DNA of 64,000 nucleotides from Amazonocrinis nigriterrae CENA67 (GCF_016056305.1 NZ_JAECZC010000019.1:1-64000), one strand, 5' to 3'; shown: positions 51,833 to 61,574, counted from the stretch's first letter. Notes: generated by a model not told the origin, from the sequence alone. Made by a program: numbers and translations.

Positions 51833-53047
51833 TCAACTGATTAATTCAGCAACCCTAATTGCAGAAGTTATTGCTCCTTCATGCAAACCATCTCCAAGAT
51901 AAGCTCCTACATAATAAGTATTGTTTTCACCATTTGTGATGATAACTTCATCCCTATACATAAAGGATTCAGTAGTATATAAAGGAGTGTGGTGTTCTTG
52001 TATGTGAATGATTTTGTCTTGAGCAATCAAATTATCCAAGTTAAAAGCCAGACTGTATTGAAGAGATGATGATATTCCACAAAGTTGGTTTAAATAAGCG
52101 TTATAACCCCATCCATTATTTGTATGGAAGAAATCAAATTCTGAAGATTGTTTAACACCATAACTCCCATACATTGAGGGATCTGTGTGTATTACAGTTG
52201 TTGCTGAGTTTTTCTGCCATCCAGAGAATCTTTTAATTTCGTCCTTAGTCGGGGTAGATAATAACTTTATTATTTGATCGGGTGGTGTTGCAAAAACCAC
52301 TTTGTCAAACAGATACTTTTGACCGTCTGATAGTACGATAGTCACAGAATTAGTTTTTCTGAATATTTCTGTAACTTCTACGTTAAGAAAAACTTCACCC
52401 TGAAAACATTCGAGAATTTTTTCAATATAAGAGTAAACCCCTCCTTTAATTCTTACCCAGTTAGTAAAGATATAATCTCGGAGAACCGGAATAGCCATCT
52501 GGGCTGGAAAGTCGTTGATTCGCTCAAATGCCATTGAGTAACTATACATTATCAACAACTTTAACCAGTAGTTTCGGATACACTGGGTTTTAAAAAATTG
52601 AGATATTGGCAGGTTATATAATTGGTGTATTTGAGTAAAATTTGTTTTTAAAAATAGTCCAGCAGCATTTGCATAGAGAGTATTCAGCTTCAGAGATTCA
52701 ATCAAACCATGAATGCCTGTAAAATTTCTTTGAATGGCTACAGATGAAAGAAAATAATCGCCATTTGGTAAGAATATTGCTGAACCAATATCAACAGGTT
52801 CTAATTCTACCCCCAAATCTTTCATTAAACCTAAAAAGTTGTGAAACTTAAGAGGAAATTCAAGCACACCACTTTCTAAAATTTGGTCACAATCAGATTG
52901 ATTTGGTTTAACATTTTTATTTAATGTCCTAATATGTCCACCCAAAATAGATTGTTTTTCAAAAACCGTGACGTGATGACCATTTTTGCCAAGCAGGTAT
53001 GCCGTTACCATACCGCTTGCTCCGCCTCCAATAATAGCTATTTTCAT
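51833..53047 (-). CDS. FAD-dependent amine-oxidase-like protein
   Basis: This 404-residue flavoprotein has the N-terminal dinucleotide motif IAIIGGGASGMVTAYLLGKNGHHVTVFEKQSILGGH and the C-terminal FAD site YVGAYLGDGLHEGAITSAIRVAELI. The pattern (GDGLHEGA, small first domain) resembles the COG2907-type predicted NAD/FAD-binding proteins, which sit near cyclopropane-fatty-acid and carotenoid genes. The substrate is unknown. It is followed upstream, on the same strand, by a CrtI-like gene 243 bp away, so they may work together on a hydrophobic substrate. Confidence 0.85.
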   Translation of the reverse strand: MKIAIIGGGASGMVTAYLLGKNGHHVTVFEKQSILGGHIRTLNKNVKPNQSDCDQILESGVLEFPLKFHNFLGLMKDLGVELEPVDIGSAIFLPNGDYFLSSVAIQRNFTGIHGLIESLKLNTLYANAAGLFLKTNFTQIHQLYNLPISQFFKTQCIRNYWLKLLIMYSYSMAFERINDFPAQMAIPVLRDYIFTNWVRIKGGVYSYIEKILECFQGEVFLNVEVTEIFRKTNSVTIVLSDGQKYLFDKVVFATPPDQIIKLLSTPTKDEIKRFSGWQKNSATTVIHTDPSMYGSYGVKQSSEFDFFHTNNGWGYNAYLNQLCGISSSLQYSLAFNLDNLIAQDKIIHIQEHHTPLYTTESFMYRDEVIITNGENNTYYVGAYLGDGLHEGAITSAIRVAELIS

Positions 53048-53290
53048 ATTGCACCACTAAACTAATGGAATGCTTTGAGAATTACACAAGAATTTAGAGG
53101 ACAGAATCAATCAGTCTAGTGAACATCACATAGAAGAATTACTAAATTAAAAATTTAGTGTAGTATTTCACTATATATTTATCGCTGAACATACAAATCT
53201 TATACGTTCATAATGAACGTAGGTTGAGCATTTTGAATTTTGATTCTGACTTTCAAATTCCGTTTTGATAATTGATTACAAAACTTTTTG

Positions 53291-54826
53291 TTACTTTGCT
53301 AGAATCACATCTCTTGATAATTTTTGATACAGATTTGCTCCAGTCCAGAAGGTAGCTGCAAAGCCTGGATATCCAGATGAAGCATTACAAAAGTAAAAAT
53401 TATGTAAAGATGTCTCGTAAGTTAATCTACCAATACCCATATTTTTAGGGGTCAGGTTAGAACCATAAGAGTTGCCTTTGGGACTCCAACAAAACCGCTC
53501 ATTAGTTGTTGGTGTCCCAGTGATTTTAAAAATCAGATATTTTCTAAAATCAGGAATATAATTTTTTTCTACTACATTGAGAATTGAATTAAAAATTTCT
53601 TCTTTTTTTCGTCGATAAGCTTTTCTATTAGTTTGTTTTAGTTTTTGAAAATAATCATAATTAGCAACTGTCAAAAATTCAATTACTTGACATCCTTCGG
53701 GACAATCGCGCTCATAATTTGTTATTAAAGTAGGTGTTGTAATAGCAAAACTGGGGTTAGAAAAGTCATGCTTTTCGTACATTTGAGAAAATGCTTCATT
53801 TAAATCCTGATGACCAGTATGAAAGGTATTCCATTTTCCAAAGCCGTAATCTCGCAAATCAATATCTTTAACAACGCAGTAGGCCATATAGTTGGAAGGG
53901 GAATACTCGTAGTTGAGTTTTTTACGTATCTTGTTTGAAAAGTTTTCAATTCCTATCATCTGGGCAGCTTTTTGAGGATCTATATTACAGATAATAGTTT
54001 CAGCAGTAAATTCATAATTTTGATGATTGAGTCTGTTAGTCGCCTTAACTCCAGTTATAGTTTTATTGTTGAGTATAAAATTAGTAACTTCTAAATTTAG
54101 CAAAACTTCGCCTCTATTTTCTTCAATAACCTTCACCAAAGAATTAATTACATGCTCAAAATGCTGTGTAGGATAGAAAGCTCCTTTTTGATAGCTAGTA
54201 AATAAAATTACCCAAGCGTAAAAAGAAAGTTGAGCAGGTGGCAACAAAAAGTCAGGCCATTGCAAAGCTAAAAGTGTTTGTGCTTCTTTAACTAATTTGA
54301 ATTGATTAAAAACATCTTGAAGCGTACTATTCAAATATTTTAAAGCAGATGATACTTCAGCAAAATGTTGGAATAATTCAGCAGGAATGATTGGTGGTGA
54401 TAATATCTTTAATCCTTCACTGACATTCTCAACTTCAAGTATAAATTTACTAATTTGCTTGGCATTTTCTGGAAAAAGATGAGATAAACGCCAGATTAAC
54501 TCTTGCGGTTCTGAGGGAATATCTAGCGAATAATCAGGCATTCTCATGTGGTCAAAGCCATCAGGATCATATCGCTCAAAAGTTACTTGTTTATCCAAGT
54601 TTAATTTTTTCAGAACTCTATTGACAGTTTGTCCTTCACCACAATCCCAAACATAATGCAGTTGAGCATTAAACTTATATTTTTTTGCCATTGTAAATGT
54701 ATGACCAAAGCCTCCTGGATGTTCATGAGACTCCAATACTTGAACTTTTTTACCAGATTTGGCCATCAAAGACCCAAATACTAATGCTGACAAGCCACTG
54801 CCTACAATCAGGTAATCTGTTTTCAT
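53291..54826 (-). CDS. Phytoene-desaturase/carotenoid-isomerase-like FAD oxidoreductase
   Basis: This 511-residue flavoprotein of the CrtI/CrtISO/RetSat group starts TDYLIVGSGLSALVFGSLMAKSGKKVQVLESHEHPGGFGHTF, the FAD-binding beta-alpha-beta unit. It ends with the second FAD motif, LHNFYFCNASSGYPGFAATFWTGANLY. This group desaturates, isomerises or saturates polyenes such as carotenoids and retinol. The essential cyanobacterial CrtH/CrtP enzymes have other landmarks, so this is probably a specialised paralogue. The lower GC and AT-rich codons compared with neighbours may indicate transfer. Confidence 0.83.
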   Translation of the reverse strand: MKTDYLIVGSGLSALVFGSLMAKSGKKVQVLESHEHPGGFGHTFTMAKKYKFNAQLHYVWDCGEGQTVNRVLKKLNLDKQVTFERYDPDGFDHMRMPDYSLDIPSEPQELIWRLSHLFPENAKQISKFILEVENVSEGLKILSPPIIPAELFQHFAEVSSALKYLNSTLQDVFNQFKLVKEAQTLLALQWPDFLLPPAQLSFYAWVILFTSYQKGAFYPTQHFEHVINSLVKVIEENRGEVLLNLEVTNFILNNKTITGVKATNRLNHQNYEFTAETIICNIDPQKAAQMIGIENFSNKIRKKLNYEYSPSNYMAYCVVKDIDLRDYGFGKWNTFHTGHQDLNEAFSQMYEKHDFSNPSFAITTPTLITNYERDCPEGCQVIEFLTVANYDYFQKLKQTNRKAYRRKKEEIFNSILNVVEKNYIPDFRKYLIFKITGTPTTNERFCWSPKGNSYGSNLTPKNMGIGRLTYETSLHNFYFCNASSGYPGFAATFWTGANLYQKLSRDVILAK

Positions 54827-55442
54827 TACTGTGGCATTAAAAGTATATAAATTTAATCTGCATTATCTTCAAATGGTTTTTCATGAATCTTTGGATAGAT
54901 TTATAGGTTTTGATTCAAGGCTAAAAAATTGATCTGCGATCGCTATCAACCACTACCATATTTCAGCACTCGTTCCCATTACCAACGCTATGCTGTTTCT
55001 ACCGTTATTTCTTGACCACGAATTGGAATACCATAGAGACAATTCATGAATTATCTTTACATGAAAATAGATATCTGCATACAAATGTCAACTAATTGAC
55101 GTTTTTGCCTGTACATGGATGAGCGATCGCGCCATAAGGCAAATATGTTGTTAAAGTAAGCTTGATATACAAGTCTTCTAGTAAAAACCGACTTTCCTCG
55201 AAAATCAGCCATTCTCTAACAAGCTTCATTAGACACGCAGTAGCGCATTGTGAGGAAAATTTGAGACTTGAGAGCAAAAGTATTTTTAATTGCTCAGTAA
55301 ACTGCTAGAATCTCCATATTGTCTATCGAGAATATGAAGTTATTATTTTTTCGTAATTTTGATACCAGTAATCATCTATTACTTTAGACTGTATATAACT
55401 ATATATCGATCGACTAACAGTAGATTGAAAGGAGGAAATGGA
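54827..55442. other. Divergent promoter region, no gene recognised
   Basis: This 616-bp region lies between the CrtI-like gene and sbpA. A minus-strand frame at 55092-55277 has no family signature. TATATAACTATATATCGATCGA just before sbpA is palindromic and AT-rich, and may be part of its promoter. Confidence 0.4.
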
Positions 55443-56588
55443 ATGACTTTGTGGCAACATCAACTGCGGAAATTACAAGCCATCGCCGAGCAGAGAAGAT
55501 ACAGATTCAGGCTAAAATCGGTCAAAGGCTTTGTATCGCTGGCACTGGTAGGGGCGATTTTGAGTGTAGCGATCGCCGCCTGTTCTGGTAATAATACAAA
55601 TAATTCTTCTGCTGAAACCCCTAATGCTAGTCCTGTGGCTGCTAGCAAAGATAACATAGAATTAACATTGGTTTCCTTTTCCGTTACTAAAGCAGCTCAT
55701 GAAGCCATCATTCCCAAATTTGTGGAACAGTGGAAGAAAGAACATAACCAAACAGTCATCTTTAAACAAAGCTACGGCGGATCTGGTTCCCAAACTCGTG
55801 CCGTCATCGACGGTTTAGAAGCAGATGTTGTACATTTAGCATTAGCTGGCGACACATCTAAAATTGAGAAAGCAGGACTGATTCAACCAGGATGGGAGAA
55901 AGAAGTTCCTAACGATGGTATCGTCTCCAAAACAGTGGCAGCGTTAGTTACCCGTCCAGGGAACCCCAAAGGCCTCAAAACCTGGGCAGACTTAGGAAAA
56001 GATGGTGTAAAACTGATTACCGCTGACCCCAAAACATCAGGTATTGCTAAGTGGAATTTCTTAGCACTGTGGAACTCCGTAATCAAAACTGGTGGCGATG
56101 ACGCTAAAGCCACTGAATTTGTCACCAAAGTTTATCAAAATGTACCAATACTGACAAAAGATGCACGGGAAGCCACTGACACATTTGCCAAGCAAGGTCA
56201 GGGAGATGCCTTAATCAACTATGAAAACGAGGTGATTTTGGCAAAACAAAAAGGCGAGAAAGTTGAGTATGTTGTTCCCGATGTGAACATATCCATCGAC
56301 AACCCCGTCGCCGTGGTAGATAAAAACGTTGATAAGCATGGTACCCGCGAAGTTGCTGAAGGTTTTGTCAAATTCCTCTATACTCCAGAAGCACAGCAGG
56401 AGTTTGTCAAACTGGGATTCCGACCAGTGGATGAGAAATTAGCCCAAACTAAAGAAGTTACAGACAAATTTCCCAAAGTAAAAACTCTAGGTACAGTTCA
56501 AGACTTCGGCGGATGGAGTGAAATTGATAAGAAGTTCTTCGCAGATGGCGGTGTGTTTGACCAAGTTCAAGCCAAAATCAAACGGTAA
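55443..56588 (+). CDS. sbpA: Sulfate ABC transporter substrate-binding lipoprotein
   Basis: This ~381-residue periplasmic sulfate-binding protein starts at ATG 55443, with AAAGGAGG 9 bp upstream; an earlier open frame from 55359 is not used. The N-terminus has a basic region and a lipobox (SVAIAACSG), so it is a lipoprotein. The Sbp signature is clear: LTLVSFSVTKAAHEAIIPKF, KQSYGGSGSQTRAVIDGLEADVV, and the sulfate-site region LITADPKTSGIAKWNFLALW. It feeds the CysT/CysW permease encoded next. cysA is absent from the window, so the ATPase must lie elsewhere. Confidence 0.95.
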   Translation: MTLWQHQLRKLQAIAEQRRYRFRLKSVKGFVSLALVGAILSVAIAACSGNNTNNSSAETPNASPVAASKDNIELTLVSFSVTKAAHEAIIPKFVEQWKKEHNQTVIFKQSYGGSGSQTRAVIDGLEADVVHLALAGDTSKIEKAGLIQPGWEKEVPNDGIVSKTVAALVTRPGNPKGLKTWADLGKDGVKLITADPKTSGIAKWNFLALWNSVIKTGGDDAKATEFVTKVYQNVPILTKDAREATDTFAKQGQGDALINYENEVILAKQKGEKVEYVVPDVNISIDNPVAVVDKNVDKHGTREVAEGFVKFLYTPEAQQEFVKLGFRPVDEKLAQTKEVTDKFPKVKTLGTVQDFGGWSEIDKKFFADGGVFDQVQAKIKR

Positions 56589-56949
56589 TTAGTCAATTGT
56601 CAGTGGTCAGTAGTCAGACCCTTCGGGTAGGGAAAAGGTTAAAGGGGAAAGGGAAAAGGGAACCCCATAACTCAAGTTAGTTGCTCTGGTATGAGGACGC
56701 TGTATTTCTCGTACCCTCCGGGTTCGCCAGTTGCCTGCAAAGGGAGACCCTCCCGCAGCACTGGACTCACTACGTCAGAGCGAAATACATCTTTAACTTT
56801 GCTCCATGTTTGAAAACTCTTTCTTGTACCCCTTCCCCCTTCCCCTTTCCCCCTTCCCCCTCTTTGGTCAGTAGTCAGTGGAAAAACTAACAACTAACAA
56901 CTGACAACTAACAACTAACAAACCTCTTTGAAATTTTCAATTGTTAACT
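56589..56949. repeat. Gap with palindrome and heptamer array between sbpA and cysT
   Basis: A CCAGTTGCCTGC-AAAGGGAGACCCTCCC-GCAGCACTGG palindrome occupies about 56728-56765. CCTTCCCC-type repeats and AACTAACAACTGACA heptamers (56885-56922) follow. An sbpA-cysT transcript would have to run through these. Confidence 0.6.
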
Positions 56950-57819
56950 ATGACTCTATCCCCTACTGTAGAAGGTGAAGGTAATACTCCCACCCCGAAA
57001 GCGTTCTGGCAACAGTTGGTGCGGCTTCCTTGGACTTGGCGAATCACTTTAATATACCTAACAGTGATGTTGTTTCTACCCATAGCTGCCATGTTCCTGA
57101 AAGCAAGTACGCAACCTCCAGCTAGGTTTTGGGCGATCGCTACTAGTCCGCTGGCCTTGGCTACATATAATGTCACATTTGTTACCTCAATACTTGCGGC
57201 TCTGCTCAATGGCGTTTTTGGTACTCTGATTGCTTGGGTTTTGGTTCGCTACGACTTTCCCTTAAAACGCTTGGTTGATGCCACAGTCGATTTACCCTTT
57301 GCCTTACCAACTTCAGTAGCAGGGTTAACACTGGCAACAGTTTACAGCGATAACGGCTGGATTGGTTCACTATTGGCACCTTTAGGAATAAAGATATCTT
57401 TCACTCGTGCGGGTGTGGCGGTGGCAATGATATTTATCTCCTTGCCTTTTGTGGTGAGGACTGTACAACCGGTGCTGCAAGAAATGGAACATGAGATAGA
57501 AGAAGCCGCCTGGAGTTTGGGTGCTTCTCAGTGGCAGACCTTTTGGAAAGTGATTTTGCCGCCTTTATTTCCGACAATTTTGACAGGTATTGCCTTGGGC
57601 TTCTCTCGTGCGGTGGGGGAGTATGGCTCGACTGTGATTATTTCTTCTAATACACCTTACCAAGATTTAATCGCACCTGTGCTGATTTTTCAACGTTTGG
57701 AGCAGTATGACTATTCTGGCGCCACAGTAATTGGCATAGTTCTACTATCAATTTCTTTGGTGCTGCTTTTAGCAATTAACTTCTTACAAGCGTGGGCAAG
57801 ACGATATGACAGTAGATAA
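56950..57819 (+). CDS. cysT: Sulfate ABC transporter permease CysT (CysU)
   Basis: This 289-residue inner-membrane permease has six predicted helices; the first starts at [22 protein letters not shown]. The ABC-permease EAA loop reads [30 protein letters not shown], and [17 protein letters not shown] is typical of the CysT/U subunit. ATG 56950 is preferred over TTG 56941. The stop overlaps the cysW start by 14 bp, so translation is coupled. It forms a heterodimer with CysW and imports sulfate or thiosulfate. Confidence 0.94.
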   Translation: MTLSPTVEGEGNTPTPKAFWQQLVRLPWTWRITLIYLTVMLFLPIAAMFLKASTQPPARFWAIATSPLALATYNVTFVTSILAALLNGVFGTLIAWVLVRYDFPLKRLVDATVDLPFALPTSVAGLTLATVYSDNGWIGSLLAPLGIKISFTRAGVAVAMIFISLPFVVRTVQPVLQEMEHEIEEAAWSLGASQWQTFWKVILPPLFPTILTGIALGFSRAVGEYGSTVIISSNTPYQDLIAPVLIFQRLEQYDYSGATVIGIVLLSISLVLLLAINFLQAWARRYDSR

Positions 57820-58681
57820 GCCTAGTTTACACTCAACTGCATCTGATAGAGATATAGCCAAACCTAGACAGCAAAAGAGTTGGGTACCAGCACTTTTGAT
57901 TGGGATAGCGATCGCTTACTTAGCCCTGGTTCAATATATACCAGCGCTCAACGTTTTTGTCCAAGCTTTCGCTAAGGGAGTAGGGCCGTTTTTATCCAAC
58001 CTCAGCAGACCTGCCTTTCTCCATGCAGCTTGGCTGACACTGATATTAGCTGTAATAGCTGTGCCTATAAATACAGTATTTGGACTTTGTGCTGCTTGGG
58101 CGATCGCTCGGCACAAATTCCCAGGACGCGCTTTAGTATTAAGTATTATTGACCTGCCCTTTTCAATTTCCCCAGTGGTTGCAGGATTGATGATTGTCCT
58201 ACTCTACGGGCGCAATGGGTGGTTTGGCCCTTGGCTGCAAGCACACGATATCAAAATTATCTTTGCCTTTCCCGGTATGGTGCTAGCTACAGCGTTCGTA
58301 AGTATGCCCTTTGTCGCCCGTGAGGTTATTCCAATTTTAGAAGAGTTCGGTAAAGATCAAGAAGAAGCTGCTAAAATTCTCGGTGCAAATGATTGGCAAG
58401 TATTTTGGCGCGTCACCCTACCCAGCATTCGCTGGGGTTTACTATACGGCTTAATTTTGACAAACGCCAGAGCAATGGGTGAATTTGGCGCGGTTTCAGT
58501 AGTATCTGGCAACATTGCCGATAAAACCCAAAGCTTACCACTGTTTGTAGAAGATGCTTACAAACAATATGAAACCGAGGCTGCCTTTTCTGCGGCTGTA
58601 CTGTTGGCACTGTTAGCAGTAGTAACCTTGGTACTCAAAGAGATTTTAGAACGCAAAACCCGTATTAAAGATGTTGAATAA
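57806..58681 (+). CDS. cysW: Sulfate ABC transporter permease CysW
   Basis: This is a 291-residue permease with six predicted helices. The EAA loop is [30 protein letters not shown], and [19 protein letters not shown] is the CysW counterpart of the CysT motif. [18 protein letters not shown] is highly characteristic of CysW. It overlaps cysT by 14 bp. Downstream, a heptamer array and a NIL-domain gene follow. Confidence 0.95.
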   Translation: MTVDKPSLHSTASDRDIAKPRQQKSWVPALLIGIAIAYLALVQYIPALNVFVQAFAKGVGPFLSNLSRPAFLHAAWLTLILAVIAVPINTVFGLCAAWAIARHKFPGRALVLSIIDLPFSISPVVAGLMIVLLYGRNGWFGPWLQAHDIKIIFAFPGMVLATAFVSMPFVAREVIPILEEFGKDQEEAAKILGANDWQVFWRVTLPSIRWGLLYGLILTNARAMGEFGAVSVVSGNIADKTQSLPLFVEDAYKQYETEAAFSAAVLLALLAVVTLVLKEILERKTRIKDVE

Positions 58682-58732
58682 GTGATTGGCGAGCAGGGGA
58701 GATGAGGGAGATGAGGGGGATAGGGAGAATAT

Positions 58733-58827
58733 CAATTCCCAATTCCCAATTCCCAATGCCCCATTCCCTATTCCCAATTCCCAATTCCCAATTCCCAATT
58801 CCCAATTCCCAATTCCCAATTCCCAAT
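58733..58827. repeat. Heptamer (AATTCCC) tandem array
   Basis: About thirteen AATTCCC-type units with a few variants (AATGCCC, CATTCCC, TATTCCC) run directly into the NIL gene's ATG. This is the STRR class known from heterocystous cyanobacteria. Confidence 0.93.
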
Positions 58828-59094
58828 ATGGCTAGTGACAATACGCTTATCCATAAACGGATTCGAGTTAGAATTCCTAAGGACTATCACCAAGAACCTG
58901 TGATTTCTCGCTTGGTGTCCGACTACGGTTTGATTGTGAACATCACTGCGGCAATTCTGGGAGCTAATGCTGTCGGAGATGGTTGGTTTGACCTGGAATT
59001 GCAAGGAACAAAAGAACAAATTCAGAATGGATTAACCTATCTCCATGACTTAGAACTAGAAGTCTGGGATGACACCAAAATAGCTAATTGGTAA
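58828..59094 (+). CDS. NIL-domain protein
   Basis: This 88-residue protein is a stand-alone NIL (ferredoxin-like, ACT-related) domain ([41 protein letters not shown]...[20 protein letters not shown]). NIL domains are usually at the C-terminus of the methionine importer ATPase MetN, where they sense ligand. A free copy beside sulfate importer genes suggests a sulfur-linked regulatory partner; that is inference. ATG 58828 is chosen because upstream sequence is a heptamer repeat array, although the frame stays open through it. No ribosome-binding site is visible. Confidence 0.82.
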
Positions 59095-59130
59095 AAAAGT
59101 GCTTTGATATCATCTCCGTATTTGAGCCAA

Positions 59131-59212
59131 GCCACGCCAGTAGCGTGCGTTATGGACTCTTGTCCTAACGCACCAAAAATCAGTCATGGTGAAGCAGCGC
59201 TCTTGTTAGGGT
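59131..59212. repeat. Dispersed repeat F, second copy
   Basis: It shares GCCAGTAG, CCTAACGCACC and AATCAGTCATGGTGAAGCAG with 46806-46882. It is non-coding and lies just upstream of the peroxiredoxin gene. Confidence 0.6.
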
Positions 59213-59282
59213 ACATTCTGGTGTACCCCACAGTACTCAATAATTGTAAACTTATGTAAAAGTTCTATTTTTGGTCTATACG

Positions 59283-59840
59283 ATGATTTCTCGTCGCACT
59301 TTTTTAAGCATATTATTTGCCACTTGTTTTGCTGTGATGAGTTGGTTGAATTTTGCCCCCAAAGCAATAGCATTGGGTGGTAAACTTCCTGCAATTAATC
59401 AACCAGCACCAGATTTTATCTTGCCAACCAACACAGGGAATGGCAAACTATCCCTATCTGATTTGCGCGGTAAGTGGGTAGTCCTCTACTTTTATCCCAA
59501 AGACTTTACCTCTGGTTGCACTATCGAAGCTCGTCGTTTTCAGCAAGATTTACCGAAATACATAGAGAAAAACACTCAGATTATTGGCGTTAGTGCTGAT
59601 AATGTAGACTCTCATGCTGAATTCTGCGATTCCGAGGGGCTAAAATTTCCTCTCTTGGCTGATACTACCGGTGCAGTAAGTAAAGCTTACGGATCTTGGA
59701 TTGGTTACGTATCCATGCGCCACAGTTTTATCATCGACCCCCAAGGCATCCTGCGCGAGACTTTTGTCAAGGTTAACCCATCCATCCACAGCACAGAAGT
59801 GCTAGCACAACTGGAAAAATTGCAGTCTTCAGCCTCTTAG
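59283..59840 (+). CDS. Tat-exported peroxiredoxin (Bcp/PrxQ-like), atypical resolving Cys
   Basis: This 185-residue protein has a twin-arginine signal (SRRTFLS, then a hydrophobic stretch to KAIALG), so it is probably folded before export to the periplasm or thylakoid lumen. The thioredoxin-fold peroxiredoxin domain has PAPDFILPTN, VVLYFYPKDFTSGCT with peroxidatic Cys79, and SWIGYVSMRHSFIIDPQG. In the PrxQ class the resolving Cys usually sits five residues after the first; here it is Arg84. Cys115 (AEFCDSEGL) could substitute, or the enzyme may be 1-Cys. ATG 59283 is preferred to TTG 59271. Confidence 0.9.
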   Translation: MISRRTFLSILFATCFAVMSWLNFAPKAIALGGKLPAINQPAPDFILPTNTGNGKLSLSDLRGKWVVLYFYPKDFTSGCTIEARRFQQDLPKYIEKNTQIIGVSADNVDSHAEFCDSEGLKFPLLADTTGAVSKAYGSWIGYVSMRHSFIIDPQGILRETFVKVNPSIHSTEVLAQLEKLQSSAS

Positions 59841-59852
59841 GGGAAGATGGGG

Positions 59853-59941
59853 AGATAGGGGGATGGGGGGATGGGGGGATAAGGAAGAAATAACTAATAC
59901 CCAATTCCCCATTCCCAATTCCCAATTCCCAATTCCCAATT
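59853..59941. repeat. Heptamer arrays (GGGGGAT and AATTCCC types)
   Basis: GGGGGATGGGGGGATGGGGG units at 59853-59883, then CCCAATTCCCC/AATTCCC units at 59899-59941. Both are short tandem repeats between genes. Confidence 0.85.
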
Positions 59942-60008
59942 TTGATATTTGCGTAGCCCTTAACTGATTAGCTAGGCTATTGATATCGTGCTTTTTGTAA
60001 GGCGTGCT

Positions 60009-60506
60009 ATGGATTTTGAAAGCGAAGCTACCGCCCCGACTGCTACAGACCAGACAGAATTTGCTCAGCCAACGAGTGTTCGTAAGCCACTGGAATTATT
60101 ACAAAATACTGAAGCTTTGCTACGCCGCCCCACCGTAGCAGCACTGACGCCAATTTTACCGCCAAATCTCAGCCACAAATTGCAAGTAGCTTCAACACTA
60201 GCAGATAATTCCTTAAAGGAACTTGCAGAAATTGATATTGAGCAAATTAGCGATTTTGAACTACGACCTGCAAGAATTTTTGTTGGTTTAAGCTTTGTTG
60301 GTTTTGGGGCGCTGATGATACTTGTGCTGCTGCTTTATTTACACACGTTACATGCAGAACTCAGTACAATTGAACAGATTCGACATTTTTGGTATCAATA
60401 TGTTTGGTTTGTCTGTTTGGGTGTTGCGGGCATGTTTATTTTAGGTCGAGAAGCGATGCGTCCTATGCCAAAACAGCCAAAATCAAGAAACCGTAAGTTT
60501 TCGTAA
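60009..60506 (+). CDS. Two-helix membrane protein of unknown function
   Basis: This 165-residue protein (from ATG 60009; the frame opens at GTG 59988) has a soluble acidic N-terminal ~90 residues containing ELLQNTEALLRRPTVAALTPILPPN and LKELAEIDIEQISDFE. Two membrane helices follow (FVGLSFVGFGALMILVLLLYL and YQYVWFVCLGVAGMFIL), and the tail is basic (KQPKSRNRKFS). The family is not recognised. It lies between a peroxiredoxin and PPK2 with no obvious link to either. Confidence 0.7.
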   Translation: MDFESEATAPTATDQTEFAQPTSVRKPLELLQNTEALLRRPTVAALTPILPPNLSHKLQVASTLADNSLKELAEIDIEQISDFELRPARIFVGLSFVGFGALMILVLLLYLHTLHAELSTIEQIRHFWYQYVWFVCLGVAGMFILGREAMRPMPKQPKSRNRKFS

Positions 60507-60528
60507 TTCGTAATTCGTAATTCGTAAT
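60507..60528. repeat. CGTAATT heptamer array
   Basis: Three to four CGTAATT units follow the stop codon at once (from TCGTAATTCG). This is the same repeat class as the other heptamers. Confidence 0.8.
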
Positions 60529-60583
60529 TAATACTCAAAACAGTTTAATAACTGTATTTTCACGACATTTGGTATAATTTGAT

Positions 60584-61453
60584 ATGAATCATGATGCTTT
60601 TATTGTTCCACCAGGTGCAAAGATTTCTCTGAAAAAAAACTATGACCCAGCTTATAAGATAGAATTTGCAGAAAAGAATGATGCCGGAATAAAATTACAA
60701 AAAGATATTGAACAAATAGCAAAGTATCAAGATATTCTCTATGCTCAAAATACTTATGCATTGCTAATTATTTTCCAGGCAATGGATGCCGCCGGCAAAG
60801 ATAGCACAATTAAACATGTAATGTCTGGTGTGAATCCCCAAGGATTTCAGGTATTTAGTTTTAAAGCACCTAGTACGGAAGAATTAGACCATGACTATCT
60901 ATGGCGAAATATGAAGGCTTTGCCAGAACGCGGTCGTATTGGCATATTCAACCGTTCCTATTATGAAGAAGTGCTAGTGGCTCGTGTTCATCCAGAAATT
61001 CTGAAAAAGCAGCAATTGCCTGAATATCCTCCAGGAAATAAAATTTGGAAGCAGCGGTTTGAAGAAATCAATAATTTTGAAAAATATTTGGTAAATAATG
61101 GAATTATTGTACTTAAATTTTTTCTGAATGTTTCTAAAGCTGAACAGAAAAAACGTTTTCTTGCTCGCATTGACTCACCAGATAAAAACTGGAAATTTTC
61201 AGTAAATGATGTCAAGGAAAGAGCTTTTTGGGATGATTATATGGATGCTTATGAAGATGTTTTTAATAATACTAGCAGTTCCTGGGCACCTTGGTATGTT
61301 ATTCCTGCCGATCGCAAATGGTTTACACGCCTTGTAGTTGCCGATATCATCTGCACAAAGTTAGAATCACTCAAATTAAAATATCCAACAGTTAGTGAAG
61401 CAGATAAGCAGCGACTTGTGGAAGCAAAGCATATGCTAGAACAAGAAAATTAG
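60584..61453 (+). CDS. Polyphosphate kinase 2 family protein
   Basis: This 289-residue PPK2 uses polyphosphate to phosphorylate nucleotides (or the reverse). Walker A is IIFQAMDAAGKDSTIKHVM (GKDS near residue 71); Walker B/lid is RIGIFNRSYYEEVLVARVHPE, with KFFLNVSKAEQKKRFLARIDSPDKNWKFS following. The AMP/ADP preference (class I, II or III) cannot be set by eye, though the length fits the single-domain classes. No signal peptide. Heptamer repeats (GTCAGTT) follow at 61503-61535. Confidence 0.92.
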   Translation: MNHDAFIVPPGAKISLKKNYDPAYKIEFAEKNDAGIKLQKDIEQIAKYQDILYAQNTYALLIIFQAMDAAGKDSTIKHVMSGVNPQGFQVFSFKAPSTEELDHDYLWRNMKALPERGRIGIFNRSYYEEVLVARVHPEILKKQQLPEYPPGNKIWKQRFEEINNFEKYLVNNGIIVLKFFLNVSKAEQKKRFLARIDSPDKNWKFSVNDVKERAFWDDYMDAYEDVFNNTSSSWAPWYVIPADRKWFTRLVVADIICTKLESLKLKYPTVSEADKQRLVEAKHMLEQEN

Positions 61454-61574
61454 GCGTTGCTCAATTGTAAGTAGGGCGGCGCAAATAAAGTTAAATGTGA
61501 GGATCGTCAGTTGTCAGTTGTCAGTTGACAGTTGTCATTAGTTATTTATAGTCCCCATTGCCCCTTATCCCCAG

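Noticed and set aside
55092-55277. 61-codon minus-strand frame before sbpA
   Set aside because: No signature, no ribosome-binding site, in an AT-rich intergenic region.
58733-58827. Regular repeats that could suggest a CRISPR array
   Set aside because: Units are contiguous 7-mers with no unique spacers and no cas genes nearby.
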